This document shows positions 7,805-15,910 of a stretch of DNA of 64,000 bases, in pieces. The DNA lies in NCBI GenBank assembly GCA_017303805.1, contig JAFLBQ010000002.1, positions 248,001 through 312,000 on the forward strand. Direction: 5' to 3'. The notes under the pieces were generated by a model, which worked only from the letters and a program-made list of their open reading frames with translations, had not been told where the DNA came from and made no database searches. Position 1 is the stretch's first letter; each line of letters starts with the position of its first letter. This DNA is from Cytophagales bacterium (GTDB lineage: Bacteria > Bacteroidota > Bacteroidia > Cytophagales > Cyclobacteriaceae). The position numbers and the translations under genes are program-made.

Positions 7805-9445
7805 TCATATCGTTCTTCCGGTGTTAATCACATTTACGCCATTGAAACGGGCCGTGGCCGAGCCGTGCGACACAGCATTCGATTGGCTGGGCTGGCCTTT
7901 GCCATCATTAAAGGCACCGTTCAACCGATAGTCGCGCTCATCGCAAACTGCTACGCACGAGTTCCAGAACTCCTGCGTGTTGGCCTGGTAGGCTACATCT
8001 TTTAACATGCCTGCGATTTTCCCATTCTTGATTTCAAAGAAAAGCACCCCGCCAAATTGAAAGTTGTAGCGCTGCTGATCGATTGAGAACGATCCGTCTT
8101 TTACAATGTAAATTCCTTTATCAACACTGCTAATCATTTGCTCGGGGGTGAGTTGTTGCTTGCCCGGTTGTAACGATACGTTGGGCATGCGCTGAAACTG
8201 TACATCGCTCCAGCTTTGCGAATAGCAACAGCCGTGCGATTCTTTCTGGCCAAGAATACTTACCTGGTCGCGGATGGCCTGGTAGTTTACAAGAACACCG
8301 TCTTTAATTAAATCCCACTGCTTGCATTTAACGCCTTCATCGTCATAAGCAACCGCGCCCAGCGAGCCCACCTGAGTTTTATCGGCTACAAAGTTTACAA
8401 TGTCGCTTCCAAATTTGAATTTCTTCGATTGCCACTTATCGAAGGTAAGAAAGCTGGTGCCGGCATAGTTGGCTTCGTACCCCAGCACCCGATCTAATTC
8501 GGTGGGGTGCCCAACCGACTCATGAATGGTTAACCACATGTGCGAGGGTTCCAGCACCAGGTCGTATTTCCCCGGCTCTACCGATTTGCCCGCAATCATT
8601 TGCTTGGCTTGTTCGGCAGCCATCGCTGCGTCTTCTACTATATCGTACGATTTGTTGTAGAGAATAATACCTCCCGGCCCTTGAATTTTATCTTCGGCTT
8701 TGCCATCCAGGTATTCATAACCCATGCCTACCGGGGCGCTAAATGCCGAGCGTGTTTTGAAAGACCCCGATTGCCGATCCACCATCGACACCTGAAAGTT
8801 GGGCCACGTGCGGTGCACATCCTGATCGATGTACGAACCTTCGGACGAAGCAAAATATTTTTGTTCGTTTACCAGAAAAATCAAACTGTTTACAAAGCTG
8901 GCTCCGTTATCCATTGCTTTCGCGTTGGCCGCCAACAGCAAATCCACTTTTTCCTTTACGGGAACCTCAAATCCGTTTTTAACAATCGGTGTTTTCCAGC
9001 TTACTTCTCCATACGATGGATTGGCCGCAAGCTTTACCGGCTCTTTCTGAAATTTGGAGTTGGCCTTCGCAATAGCCACTGCCCGCGCAGTTGCTTTCTT
9101 AATGCCATCAATGCTAACATCATTGGAAGCGCCAAAGCCCCAGGTGCCATTGGCAATTACACGCACACCCACCCCAAACGATTCGGTGTTGGTAATGCCT
9201 TGCACTTTGCGCTCGCGCGTTGTTACAAACTGGTTAAGGTAGCGGCCAATGCGTACATCGGTGTAGCTTGCCCCTAACGATTTGGCGGTGTTAAGGGCTA
9301 CATCCGCCAATTGCTTCTTTTGCGTTACATCCATACCCGGTGTAAGCAACTCGGCAATGTCCACTTCGCGGCTAAAGCCGGTTAGCGGCAACATCATTGC
9401 GCCTGCACTTAAGCCCGCCATGTGAATAAAATCCCGTCTCTTCAT
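7805..9445 (-). CDS. TldD-like metalloprotease with Tat signal (paralogue B)
   Basis: A 546-residue TldD-type protease with HESVGH at residues 308-313 (HExxxH zinc motif), the YNFQFGG and FWNSC C-terminal blocks, and the twin-arginine N-terminus MKRRDFIHMAG followed by a hydrophobic run. It closely resembles the neighbours at 4171-5808 and 9532-11172, so the three arose by duplication. It lies 86 bases after the upstream tldD and 88 before tldE, a looser spacing than in the other tldD-tldE pair. An envelope location is inferred from the Tat motif. Confidence 0.93.
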   Translation of the reverse strand: MKRRDFIHMAGLSAGAMMLPLTGFSREVDIAELLTPGMDVTQKKQLADVALNTAKSLGASYTDVRIGRYLNQFVTTRERKVQGITNTESFGVGVRVIANGTWGFGASNDVSIDGIKKATARAVAIAKANSKFQKEPVKLAANPSYGEVSWKTPIVKNGFEVPVKEKVDLLLAANAKAMDNGASFVNSLIFLVNEQKYFASSEGSYIDQDVHRTWPNFQVSMVDRQSGSFKTRSAFSAPVGMGYEYLDGKAEDKIQGPGGIILYNKSYDIVEDAAMAAEQAKQMIAGKSVEPGKYDLVLEPSHMWLTIHESVGHPTELDRVLGYEANYAGTSFLTFDKWQSKKFKFGSDIVNFVADKTQVGSLGAVAYDDEGVKCKQWDLIKDGVLVNYQAIRDQVSILGQKESHGCCYSQSWSDVQFQRMPNVSLQPGKQQLTPEQMISSVDKGIYIVKDGSFSIDQQRYNFQFGGVLFFEIKNGKIAGMLKDVAYQANTQEFWNSCVAVCDERDYRLNGAFNDGKGQPSQSNAVSHGSATARFNGVNVINTGRTI

Positions 9446-9450
9446 TTTTT

Positions 9451-9468
9451 AGTAGTTAGTATTTAGTA
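9451..9468 (-). repeat. 18-base leader repeat upstream of tldD, copy 1
   Basis: On the minus strand TACTAAATACTAACTACT ends five bases before the tldD ATG at 9445. The identical 18 bases occur on the plus strand at 40168-40185, there 12 bases before the start codon of an acyltransferase gene. The word is free of G and internally repetitive, and may belong to a class of simple leader sequences. Confidence 0.7.
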
Positions 9469-9531
9469 ACAAGTGTTTAGACTTTAAACCATGAGTTAAT
9501 ATCATAATTTCTTGCTACTTGTGTCTTACGT

Positions 9532-11172
9532 CTATATCGTTCTTCCGGTATTAATTACATTCACCCCGTTAAATCGCGAAGTGGAGCTTCCGTGCGATAC
9601 TGCACTTACCTGCGAGGGCTGGCCCTTTCCATCGAAGAATGAGCCAAACATACGGTAATCTTTTTCATCGCACACTTTTACACAACTATTCCAAAATTCT
9701 TGTGTGTTGGATTGATAGGCTACATCGTTCAGCATCCCTGCAATCTGCCCGTTTTTAATTTCATAAAACACCGTGCCACCAAACTGAAAGTTGTAGCGTT
9801 GCTGATCGATCGAATAAGAACCTCTTCCGGCAATGTAGATTCCCTTCTCTACATCTTTAATCATTTGCGCTGCACTGTAGGGTTCTTTACCTGGTGCCAA
9901 CGATACATTGGGCATTCGCTGAAATTGTACATCGCTCCATCCTTGTGCATAGCAACAGCCGTGCGATTCGTTTTGGCCCAGCATGTGCACCTGGTCGCGA
10001 ATAGCCTGGAAGTTGACGAGGATACCATCTTTAATTAAATCCCACCGTTTGCACTTTACGCCTTCATCATCGTAGCCCACAGCCCCTAACGAACCCGGTT
10101 GGGTTTTATCGGCAAAGATGTTTACTTGTTTGCTTCCGTAATTAAAGGTTCCTGATTTAAGTTTCTCCAAAGAGGCAAAACTGGTACCGGCATAGTTGGC
10201 TTCGTACCCCAAAATCCGATCGAGCTCCAGCGGGTGGCCTACCGACTCATGTATGGTTAAGCCTAAATGATTTGGCTCCAACACAAGGTCATACTTGCCC
10301 GGCTCCACCGACTTGGCCGAAATCATTTCTTTAGCCTGGCGGGCGGCTGTGGCCGCGTCTTCTATTATATCGTAACTATTTCGATACAACACCATGCCCA
10401 TGGGCGTTGGCAGCTTGTCTTCTGCTTTGGGTATCATGTATTCATAGCCCATTCCCATCGGGGCGCTCATCGCATCGCGCGATTTGAATTTGCCACTGGC
10501 CCGATCTGTAACGGAAACAGTAAACGTGGGCCAGATACGGTGCACATCCTGATCGATATAGGAGCCATCGGTGGAGGCAAAATATTTTTGCTCGTTAACC
10601 TGAAACAGATTGGAGTTAACAAAGCTGGCGCCATTGCTCAGTGCGGCCGCATTGGCAGCCAACAGCAAGTCTGCTTTTTCTGATACCGGCACTTCAAACG
10701 CATTTTTCACAATGGGTGTATTCCAGACTACTTCGCCATAAGCTGGCACGGGCGCAAGCTTAACCGGCTCCTTCTGAAATTTGGAGTTTGCTTTCGCTAT
10801 TGCCAACGCTCTTTCTGTAGCTTTTTTTATTCCATCCGTAGTAACATCGTTGGTAGCGGCAAACCCCCAGGTGCCTTTAGCTATTACCCGAATGCCGGCA
10901 CCAAACGATTCGGTGCTGGTTATTCCCTGTACCCGTTTTTCGCGGGTACTTATAAATTGATTCAGGTATCGCCCAATGCGCACATCGGCATAGGTAGCTC
11001 CGCCTGCTTTTGCTGTGTTCAGTGCTACATCGGCTAAAGCTTTTTTTTGTGTGTTGGTAAGTCTTACCTCCAACAGGGCTGCTTCTGCAATTGGATTGCC
11101 CCACACCGAGGCCGGCAAAAGTAAACCGCTTAATCCCAAACCTGATAGTTGTACAAAGTCTCTGCGCTTCAC
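9532..11172 (-). CDS. TldD-like metalloprotease with Tat signal (paralogue A)
   Basis: A 546-residue TldD-type protease, first of the three-gene tld block in transcription order. HESVGH lies at about residues 308-313 and a cysteine in the FWNSC motif near the C-terminus may complete the metal site. The N-terminus MKRRDFVQLSGLG carries the twin-arginine motif, with a small-residue cleavage region near SVWGNP. It has the same length and blocks as paralogue B. A -7-like TATCTTTT lies in the upstream 110 bases, but no convincing -33 element. No precursor-peptide gene is visible nearby. Confidence 0.93.
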   Translation of the reverse strand: MKRRDFVQLSGLGLSGLLLPASVWGNPIAEAALLEVRLTNTQKKALADVALNTAKAGGATYADVRIGRYLNQFISTREKRVQGITSTESFGAGIRVIAKGTWGFAATNDVTTDGIKKATERALAIAKANSKFQKEPVKLAPVPAYGEVVWNTPIVKNAFEVPVSEKADLLLAANAAALSNGASFVNSNLFQVNEQKYFASTDGSYIDQDVHRIWPTFTVSVTDRASGKFKSRDAMSAPMGMGYEYMIPKAEDKLPTPMGMVLYRNSYDIIEDAATAARQAKEMISAKSVEPGKYDLVLEPNHLGLTIHESVGHPLELDRILGYEANYAGTSFASLEKLKSGTFNYGSKQVNIFADKTQPGSLGAVGYDDEGVKCKRWDLIKDGILVNFQAIRDQVHMLGQNESHGCCYAQGWSDVQFQRMPNVSLAPGKEPYSAAQMIKDVEKGIYIAGRGSYSIDQQRYNFQFGGTVFYEIKNGQIAGMLNDVAYQSNTQEFWNSCVKVCDEKDYRMFGSFFDGKGQPSQVSAVSHGSSTSRFNGVNVINTGRTI

Positions 11173-11286
11173 TTTTCAGATAATTTTAGTGGTACATCTC
11201 AATTTGAAATGTATAAAAAAGATAACATCTGAATAAAAAAATTTGCCAGAAAGTAAAATAGGCAGTACCAGCGGAAAAAATTCTGA

Positions 11287-12348
11287 TTATCGGTTCGAAT
11301 TTGCCCAGAGGTAGAAGTAGCTAAGTTTTTCTTCCTTGTTCATCAGCCATTCATTTACCTCAGTAGAATTGGCTGCTGCCATAATGTGATAACAAAATGC
11401 TTCGGTATGATTTTGCTTTACCAGTTCGCTAAAGAACGGAACGTAATTATCCCACCAGATGCTAAATGCTTGTTCGGCTTTTTTCTTTTTGGGCTTCTTT
11501 CGCTTATCGCGTAGTTCGCCCAATGTTTTGAAAAACTTTTCTGTATCGGCCACAAACCGTTGTTGCTCCGATTGTGCAGCTCCCTTATCGCGCAAAGCCT
11601 GATCTATTTGCCCCGAGGCAATTCCAAGAATAGAAAAGAACAGATCTGCGCTGGCCCATTCCGGGTCAGTTTTAGGATCGGGCACCGTTAAAAAAATCGT
11701 TTTGTTGTCATCGCTTGTTTTCTTATTGCCATAGAGCAGGTTTATTAGCACGGGTATGTTTTCTTCTGCCCGTGCACTGGTGTTCTCCAGCATCAGAAAA
11801 AAATACAACCCTAAGGCGGCTTTTGATTTGTGGTTTTTTTCGAGGTTGATTTTTGCTAATTGTAAATGACTACCTGGGTGATTAAAATTATGGCTGAGTG
11901 CCTGGATAAGTATTTGCTCGGCCTCGGTATAATTACCCAGCCTCGAAAGACTAATTGCATAATTAAACAGCAAGAGGTAATGGGTTGGAAACTCTTTGAG
12001 CGATTCCTTATAAAATGCAACCGATTCGGCCGTGCGACCGAGGTCGTCCAACGCGCTGCCTTTTAAGATTAAAGGATGTAGCCGGCTTTGTTGTGTTGCA
12101 AACGACAGACTAAGCTCCGCATACTTAAGAGCCTCCTGATGGTTGTTCAACGCACTGTAGCTAAACCCAATCTCGTAATAGATCAAAAACGATTTTGAGT
12201 CCATCGCGAGCGCCTTTTTATAGGTGTCGATGGCGGCCTCGTAGTCGCCCGCATCGTGTAGCTTTATTCCGGCTGAAATCAGCGAGTCAACCGATTGCGC
12301 CTGTAAAGCCCCCGCGTAAAGGCATAGCAGTAGGATTAGTTTCTTCAT
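11287..12348 (-). CDS. secreted or periplasmic TPR protein
   Basis: A 353-residue protein with a signal peptide (MKKLILLLCLYAGALQAQ, cleavage after QAQ) and at least three or four tetratricopeptide-type helices in residues 25-190 (for example LHDAGDYEAAIDTYKKAL and LSRLGNYTEAEQILIQAL). The C-terminal half is not recognised and holds a basic stretch DKRKKPKKKK near residue 285. TPR domains mediate protein contacts; no partner is evident. It is divergent from proC and 114 bases upstream of the tld block, so co-regulation with tld genes is possible but not shown. Confidence 0.85.
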   Translation of the reverse strand: MKKLILLLCLYAGALQAQSVDSLISAGIKLHDAGDYEAAIDTYKKALAMDSKSFLIYYEIGFSYSALNNHQEALKYAELSLSFATQQSRLHPLILKGSALDDLGRTAESVAFYKESLKEFPTHYLLLFNYAISLSRLGNYTEAEQILIQALSHNFNHPGSHLQLAKINLEKNHKSKAALGLYFFLMLENTSARAEENIPVLINLLYGNKKTSDDNKTIFLTVPDPKTDPEWASADLFFSILGIASGQIDQALRDKGAAQSEQQRFVADTEKFFKTLGELRDKRKKPKKKKAEQAFSIWWDNYVPFFSELVKQNHTEAFCYHIMAAANSTEVNEWLMNKEEKLSYFYLWANSNR

Positions 12349-12449
12349 TTCTCAATTTTAAAATAAAAATAATCTTGAACAACCCGGTTACGGTATCTTA
12401 TGTGTTTCTTTTACCTGGGCACAATGTTTTTAATTAGCTTTAGGTGTTA

Positions 12450-13262
12450 ATGAGTAATAAAAAAATGAACCCTTACAACATTGCCATACTGGGTGGCGGA
12501 AATTTAGGAACCGCCATTGCCGAAGGACTTTTAAAAAGTGGCTTTGCCACACCTGCGCAGATTACAGTTACCCGAAGAAATGTAGAAAGACTTGCTTTGT
12601 TGAAAGAAGCCGGTGTTACTGTAACGAGCAACAACGCACAGGCCATACAGCAAGCCGAAGTAATTATTGTAGCCCTTAAACCCTATAATGTAAAAGAGGT
12701 ATTAGAGGAATTGAAAAGCCACTTCGATGCCCGCAAGCAGCTTGTGATTAGTGTGGTTACCGGAGTTTCGCTGCGTGAATTTGATGCTATCTTACCAGCG
12801 GGCATTCCCATTTTCAGGGCCATGCCCAACACCGCCATTGCCATTCAGGAATCTATTACTTGTTTGTGCGCGCAACAGGCAACCAATGCGCAGGTAAACT
12901 ATGTTACCGATCTTTTCAATCAACTGGGGGTTAGTATTTCCATAGACGAAAAACTAATGGATGCCGCTACCGTATTGGGGGCTTGCGGCATTGCGTATGC
13001 ATTGCGCTTTATACGGGCCGCAACGCAGGGCGGGATAGAAATTGGATTTGATGCCAAAACAGCCAGCCTGATTGCAGCTCAAACTGTAAAGGGTGCTGCC
13101 GAACTTTTATTAAAAGGCAACCGCCACCCTGAAGAAGAGATTGATAAAGTAACCACGCCTAAGGGGTGCACCATTGTGGGGTTGAATGAAATGGAACATA
13201 GGGGTTTCAGTTCTTCACTGATCCGGGGCATTGGAGCTTCGTATCATAAGATTGGATCGTAG
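12450..13262 (+). CDS. proC: pyrroline-5-carboxylate reductase
   Basis: A 270-residue enzyme that reduces 1-pyrroline-5-carboxylate to L-proline with NAD(P)H in the cytoplasm. The Rossmann motif GGGNLG is at residues 15-20, followed by the family blocks VIIVALKP, FRAMPNTA and the C-terminal signature TTPKGCTIVGLNEMEHRGFSSSLI. The ATG at 12450 is preferred over a GTG two codons upstream; an ATG at 12465 is also possible because the conserved domain starts just after it. It is a single gene, divergent from the TPR gene and convergent with the toxin gene. Confidence 0.95.
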   Translation: MSNKKMNPYNIAILGGGNLGTAIAEGLLKSGFATPAQITVTRRNVERLALLKEAGVTVTSNNAQAIQQAEVIIVALKPYNVKEVLEELKSHFDARKQLVISVVTGVSLREFDAILPAGIPIFRAMPNTAIAIQESITCLCAQQATNAQVNYVTDLFNQLGVSISIDEKLMDAATVLGACGIAYALRFIRAATQGGIEIGFDAKTASLIAAQTVKGAAELLLKGNRHPEEEIDKVTTPKGCTIVGLNEMEHRGFSSSLIRGIGASYHKIGS

Positions 13263-13371
13263 GGTTATTACTCAACTCCATTATCTTATAAGTAAATTCA
13301 CGTCCAGCCTGTTTGGTTAGGAAGGCCAGATAAATGTACCGGGGGCAAAATGATTTGCATTTGCGGGAAGA

Positions 13372-13704
13372 TTAAATTAACCCGGCAGCAATCAAAAAAT
13401 TTTTCAGTTCTTCTTTTGAAAGATTTTCGATCTCACTCTTGTCATAAATTGCCACCAGGTAAACTTCCTTTCCCTGACGTACCAAAAAAGTGATCACTCT
13501 TGCCCCACCTGATTTTCCTTTTCCCTTCGAGGAAATTTTTAGCCGTAATTTAAAAAGATTACTTCCTAGCGGGATTCCACTTTCCGATTCTTGGCGCAAT
13601 TGTTCAACGAGAATGGAAAGATCTGAACGAAGTGATTTGTATTTTTTTGAGAGTTTTTTGAAATGACGCTCAAAATCTGATGTGAAATGTACTTTATAGC
13701 TCAT
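13372..13704 (-). CDS. RelE/ParE-type toxin
   Basis: A 110-residue small basic protein of the RelE/ParE superfamily: the N-terminus YKVHFTSDFERHFKKLSKKYKSL is the usual two-helix lead, and residues 69-94 (GGARVITFLVRQGKEVYLVAIYDKSE) form the RelE-type beta-sheet. Such toxins usually cleave ribosome-bound mRNA or poison gyrase; which applies cannot be told here. The gene starts within the last codons of the upstream antitoxin gene (11-base overlap), the normal antitoxin-first order. The frame is intact. Confidence 0.85.
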   Translation of the reverse strand: MSYKVHFTSDFERHFKKLSKKYKSLRSDLSILVEQLRQESESGIPLGSNLFKLRLKISSKGKGKSGGARVITFLVRQGKEVYLVAIYDKSEIENLSKEELKNFLIAAGLI

Positions 13705-13903
13705 TTAAAAGCTGTTCTATTTGCTTTTTGGGGAGCTTACCCGCTCGCATCAACTTTACTTCAGCAAGACTTCGTTGAAAATCCCGAAGTGTAAACCTGT
13801 CTTCAGACACTTTAACATAATCAAGCGTTTTCAAAAAACTAACTAAGGTTTTGAATTTCCTATCTTCAACCCGCAAGGTTATTTCTTTCATTTTATTTTT
13901 CAT
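13694..13903 (-). CDS. antitoxin of RelE-type pair
   Basis: A 69-residue protein upstream of and overlapping the RelE-like toxin gene. The N-terminal pattern KEITLRVEDRKFKTLVSFLKTLDYVKV resembles that of the antitoxin at 53616-53816 (KQVTLSIPEDKYDFFMELM...), so the two modules belong to related antitoxin families. The C-terminal part (residues 40-69) would be the toxin-neutralising tail. An ATG five codons in (13891) is an alternative start. Autoregulation with the toxin is expected from the family. Confidence 0.8.
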   Translation of the reverse strand: MKNKMKEITLRVEDRKFKTLVSFLKTLDYVKVSEDRFTLRDFQRSLAEVKLMRAGKLPKKQIEQLLNEL

Positions 13904-14000
13904 TTACCAAAGGTCTTCAATACTTTCAAAGATATATAAACTAAACTTAGGAAACGTGCCTGTATTTTAAAACATCTTCTATTGTAAAAATTATACCTTA

Positions 14001-14028
14001 ATCGGTATCGTATTAGCCGATATATTTG
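14001..14028 (+). promoter_or_regulatory. oxyR promoter region with LysR-type inverted repeat
   Basis: ATCGG (14001-14005) and CCGAT (14017-14021) form an inverted repeat separated by 11 bases, the spacing usual for LysR-family sites. It abuts a Bacteroidota -7 element TATATTTG (14021-14028) that ends 15 bases before the oxyR ATG. A matching -33 TTG is not at the right distance. Bound OxyR would cover the -33 to -7 region, which suggests negative autoregulation; this is inference. Confidence 0.55.
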
Positions 14029-14043
14029 CAAAGAGATTTATCT

Positions 14044-14979
14044 ATGAACCTGCAACAACTGGAATACATTGTAGCTGTTGATACCTGGCGGCATTTTTCT
14101 ACAGCCGCAGAAAAATGCCACGTTACCCAGCCTACCTTGAGTATGATGATTCAAAAGCTGGAACAGGAACTGGATGTAAAAATTTTTGATCGCACCCGCC
14201 AGCCGGTTGTAACTACCAATATCGGTAAAAAGATTGTAGAACAGGCCCGCGTAATTCTTTTGCAGGCAGAAGGTTTAAAGAAAATTGTTGTTGAACAAAA
14301 AGGAGAAATTGCCGGTGAGTTACGCGTGGGTATCATCCCCACGCTGGCCCCGTACCTGTTGCCGCTCTTCCTCCATAATTTTTTACTTAAGTACCAAAAT
14401 CTAAAACTGAAAATTGCTGAGTTAACAACCACCCAGATTGTGCAAGAGCTGGAAGCACAGCGCCTGGAAGCCGGAATTTTAGCTACGCCACTGCATGTAC
14501 CCTCACTAAAAGAATTGCCCTTGTTTTACGAACAGTTTGTGGTGTATGCCTCGCAACAGGAAAAAGTGATGAAGAAGAAATACCTGTTGGCCGATGATAT
14601 AGACGTAAACCGGTTGTGGCTGTTAGAAGAAGGCCATTGCCTTCGCTCGCAGGTAGTAAACCTGTGCGAACTAAAGCGCAAAGAAACGCAACTGCAAAAC
14701 TTAGACTACGAAGCCGGGAGTATAGAAACACTCAAAAAAATGGTGGACAGCAACCAGGGTATTACCATTTTGCCCGAGCTCGCTTTGCGCGATTTAACAA
14801 AAGCGCAGCAGAAGAACCTCCGCTATTTTAAGCCCCCGGCACCGGTACGCGAAATAAGCATTGTTACCTACCGCTACTTTGTAAAGTACAATCTGATAGA
14901 AGCATTGCGGAAAGAAATTCTTGCCTGCATTCCTAAAAACATGCTCTCCGCCACCCGAAAAGAAGTAACCGAAATCTAA
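14044..14979 (+). CDS. oxyR: LysR-family peroxide sensor OxyR
   Basis: A 311-residue LysR-type regulator with an N-terminal winged helix-turn-helix (residues 1-60, MNLQQLEYIVAVDTWRHFSTAAE) and substrate-binding-like domain. The redox motif EEGHCLRSQVVNLC places cysteines at 199 and 208, the same positions as the disulfide pair of E. coli OxyR, which strongly supports a peroxide-sensing activator. The ATG at 14044 is used rather than a TTG six codons upstream. No catalase or peroxiredoxin gene is adjacent, so targets lie elsewhere. Confidence 0.95.
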   Translation: MNLQQLEYIVAVDTWRHFSTAAEKCHVTQPTLSMMIQKLEQELDVKIFDRTRQPVVTTNIGKKIVEQARVILLQAEGLKKIVVEQKGEIAGELRVGIIPTLAPYLLPLFLHNFLLKYQNLKLKIAELTTTQIVQELEAQRLEAGILATPLHVPSLKELPLFYEQFVVYASQQEKVMKKKYLLADDIDVNRLWLLEEGHCLRSQVVNLCELKRKETQLQNLDYEAGSIETLKKMVDSNQGITILPELALRDLTKAQQKNLRYFKPPAPVREISIVTYRYFVKYNLIEALRKEILACIPKNMLSATRKEVTEI

Positions 14980-14980
14980 T

Positions 14981-15063
14981 GGTGCACAGTATGATTGCGC
15001 CATGTTTTCATTTTCTGCTTCGGCTAGAATTATAATTACCTGCAGCAAACGCCTGGCGCCTTA
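14981..15063 (+). repeat. left copy: duplicated 5' end of RNA methyltransferase gene
   Basis: Bases 14994-15063 match 15921-15990 at 68 of 70 positions, and weaker similarity extends to 14981 (GGTGCACAGTATG versus GGTGCAGTAT). The copy includes the start codon (15002) and 20 codons of the methyltransferase reading frame (MFSFSASARIIITCSKRLAP), then an immediate TAG at the point where similarity ends. It is therefore a truncated remnant of the gene whose intact form starts at 15929, with a toxin-antitoxin cassette between. Confidence 0.9.
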
Positions 15064-15132
15064 GCTAACACTTTATTTTTGCTTACCTTTGATTTACGCA
15101 AACTCTCCGTTGTTTTGAACAAAATATTTGAT

Positions 15133-15348
15133 ATGCTTACCGTGCGTCCTCAATACATTACCGATAATTCAGGCAAAAAAATATCTGTGGTGCTTCCTAT
15201 AAAGGATTTTAAAGCTATTATGGAAGAACTGGAAGAATTGGAAAATATTCGTCTCTATGACGAAGCTAAAGAATCTGATGAGCCTTCTGTTCCCATTGCT
15301 ACAGCGTTTGAAATGATTGAGGCCAAGCGCAAAAGCAAAAGTAAATGA
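15133..15348 (+). CDS. antitoxin, Phd/RelB-like
   Basis: A 71-residue protein beginning MLTVRPQYITDNSGKKISVVLP, with residues 15-45 (KKISVVLPIKDFKAIMEELEELENIRLYDEA) typical of Phd/YefM-RelB type antitoxins that bind DNA at the N-terminus and the toxin at the C-terminus. The ATG at 15133 fits the family start; an in-frame upstream extension is not conserved-looking. Its TGA overlaps the ATG of the following, broken toxin gene (ATGA). A -7-like TACCTTTG lies at 15084-15091. With a dead toxin it may survive as an orphan antitoxin. Confidence 0.82.
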   Translation: MLTVRPQYITDNSGKKISVVLPIKDFKAIMEELEELENIRLYDEAKESDEPSVPIATAFEMIEAKRKSKSK

Positions 15349-15597
15349 CTTATCAGGTAACCCTAAAGAAACGGGCTATCAAAACGCTGGAAAAAATTAA
15401 TGAGCCATATTAATCCAGTATCAAGGAAGCCATCTATAACCTGGCTAACAACCCGCGTCCACAGGGTTACAAAAAACTAAAGGCGGGATGGTTACCGCAT
15501 TCGTGTGGCTGACTATCGCATTATCTACGATATTTTTGATACTATACTGATAGTGGATGTCGTTGATCTTGGGTACCGAAAAGATATCTATGAGTAA
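15345..15597 (+). pseudogene. RelE/ParE-type toxin, disrupted
   Basis: Starts at the ATGA overlap with the antitoxin gene. Frame 1 reads MTYQVTLKKRAIKTLEKINEPY, then TAA at 15411-15413, then SSIKEAIYNLANNPRPQGYKK up to about 15485. From 15487 the shifted frame reads DGYRIRVADYRIIYDIFDT and on to a C-terminal VVDLGYRKDIYE and TAA (15595-15597). The combined reading is a complete RelE-type toxin of about 84 residues with one in-frame stop and a frameshift (probably two bases lost near 15483-15487), so no active toxin should be made. Confidence 0.88.
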
Positions 15598-15910
15598 AGT
15601 AGCTGGGCCTTTTGGAATACAAGCGCTAACTATCACTTACAACATTCCTAACCTTTTTCTTTGCCATTGTTAAGATCCTTTTTAACGATATTTAATCTGC
15701 TTCTGCGCGGAAACATATCTTGTTGCGTTTATCACATTTTTATGAACAGTAAGCGTTAGTTTGGTTTTCATAACGCACGTGTGGCATTCTATAATATGTG
15801 CTTCTCTTTAGAAAAGCATTCCTAAATCAAGAGGGGTTCAGAAAAATAATGAATCGTTATTTAGTGACACCAAAATTTAAAAGAATCAACGAAAGTTCGT
15901 TTACTAAACA
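15598..15910. other. AT-rich non-coding stretch between broken toxin and methyltransferase
   Basis: About 310 bases of low GC content without a credible gene on either strand. It lies between the toxin pseudogene and the right copy of the duplicated methyltransferase 5' end, so it appears to be part of the inserted segment. No terminal inverted repeats, transposase fragment or tRNA-like sequence was recognised in it. Confidence 0.6.

Noticed and set aside
8540-9277. A 245-codon open frame on the plus strand opposite tldD
   Set aside because: It is the antisense shadow of a conserved tldD gene; its product has no recognisable domain and a shadow-like composition.
2835-11172. A RiPP biosynthesis cluster around the TldD/E genes
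   Set aside because: No precursor-like small gene, radical SAM, YcaO or dedicated exporter lies within or next to the five genes.
15598-15910. Possible IS or integron remnant in the AT-rich stretch
   Set aside because: No transposase or integrase residues, terminal inverted repeats or attC-like site could be read.
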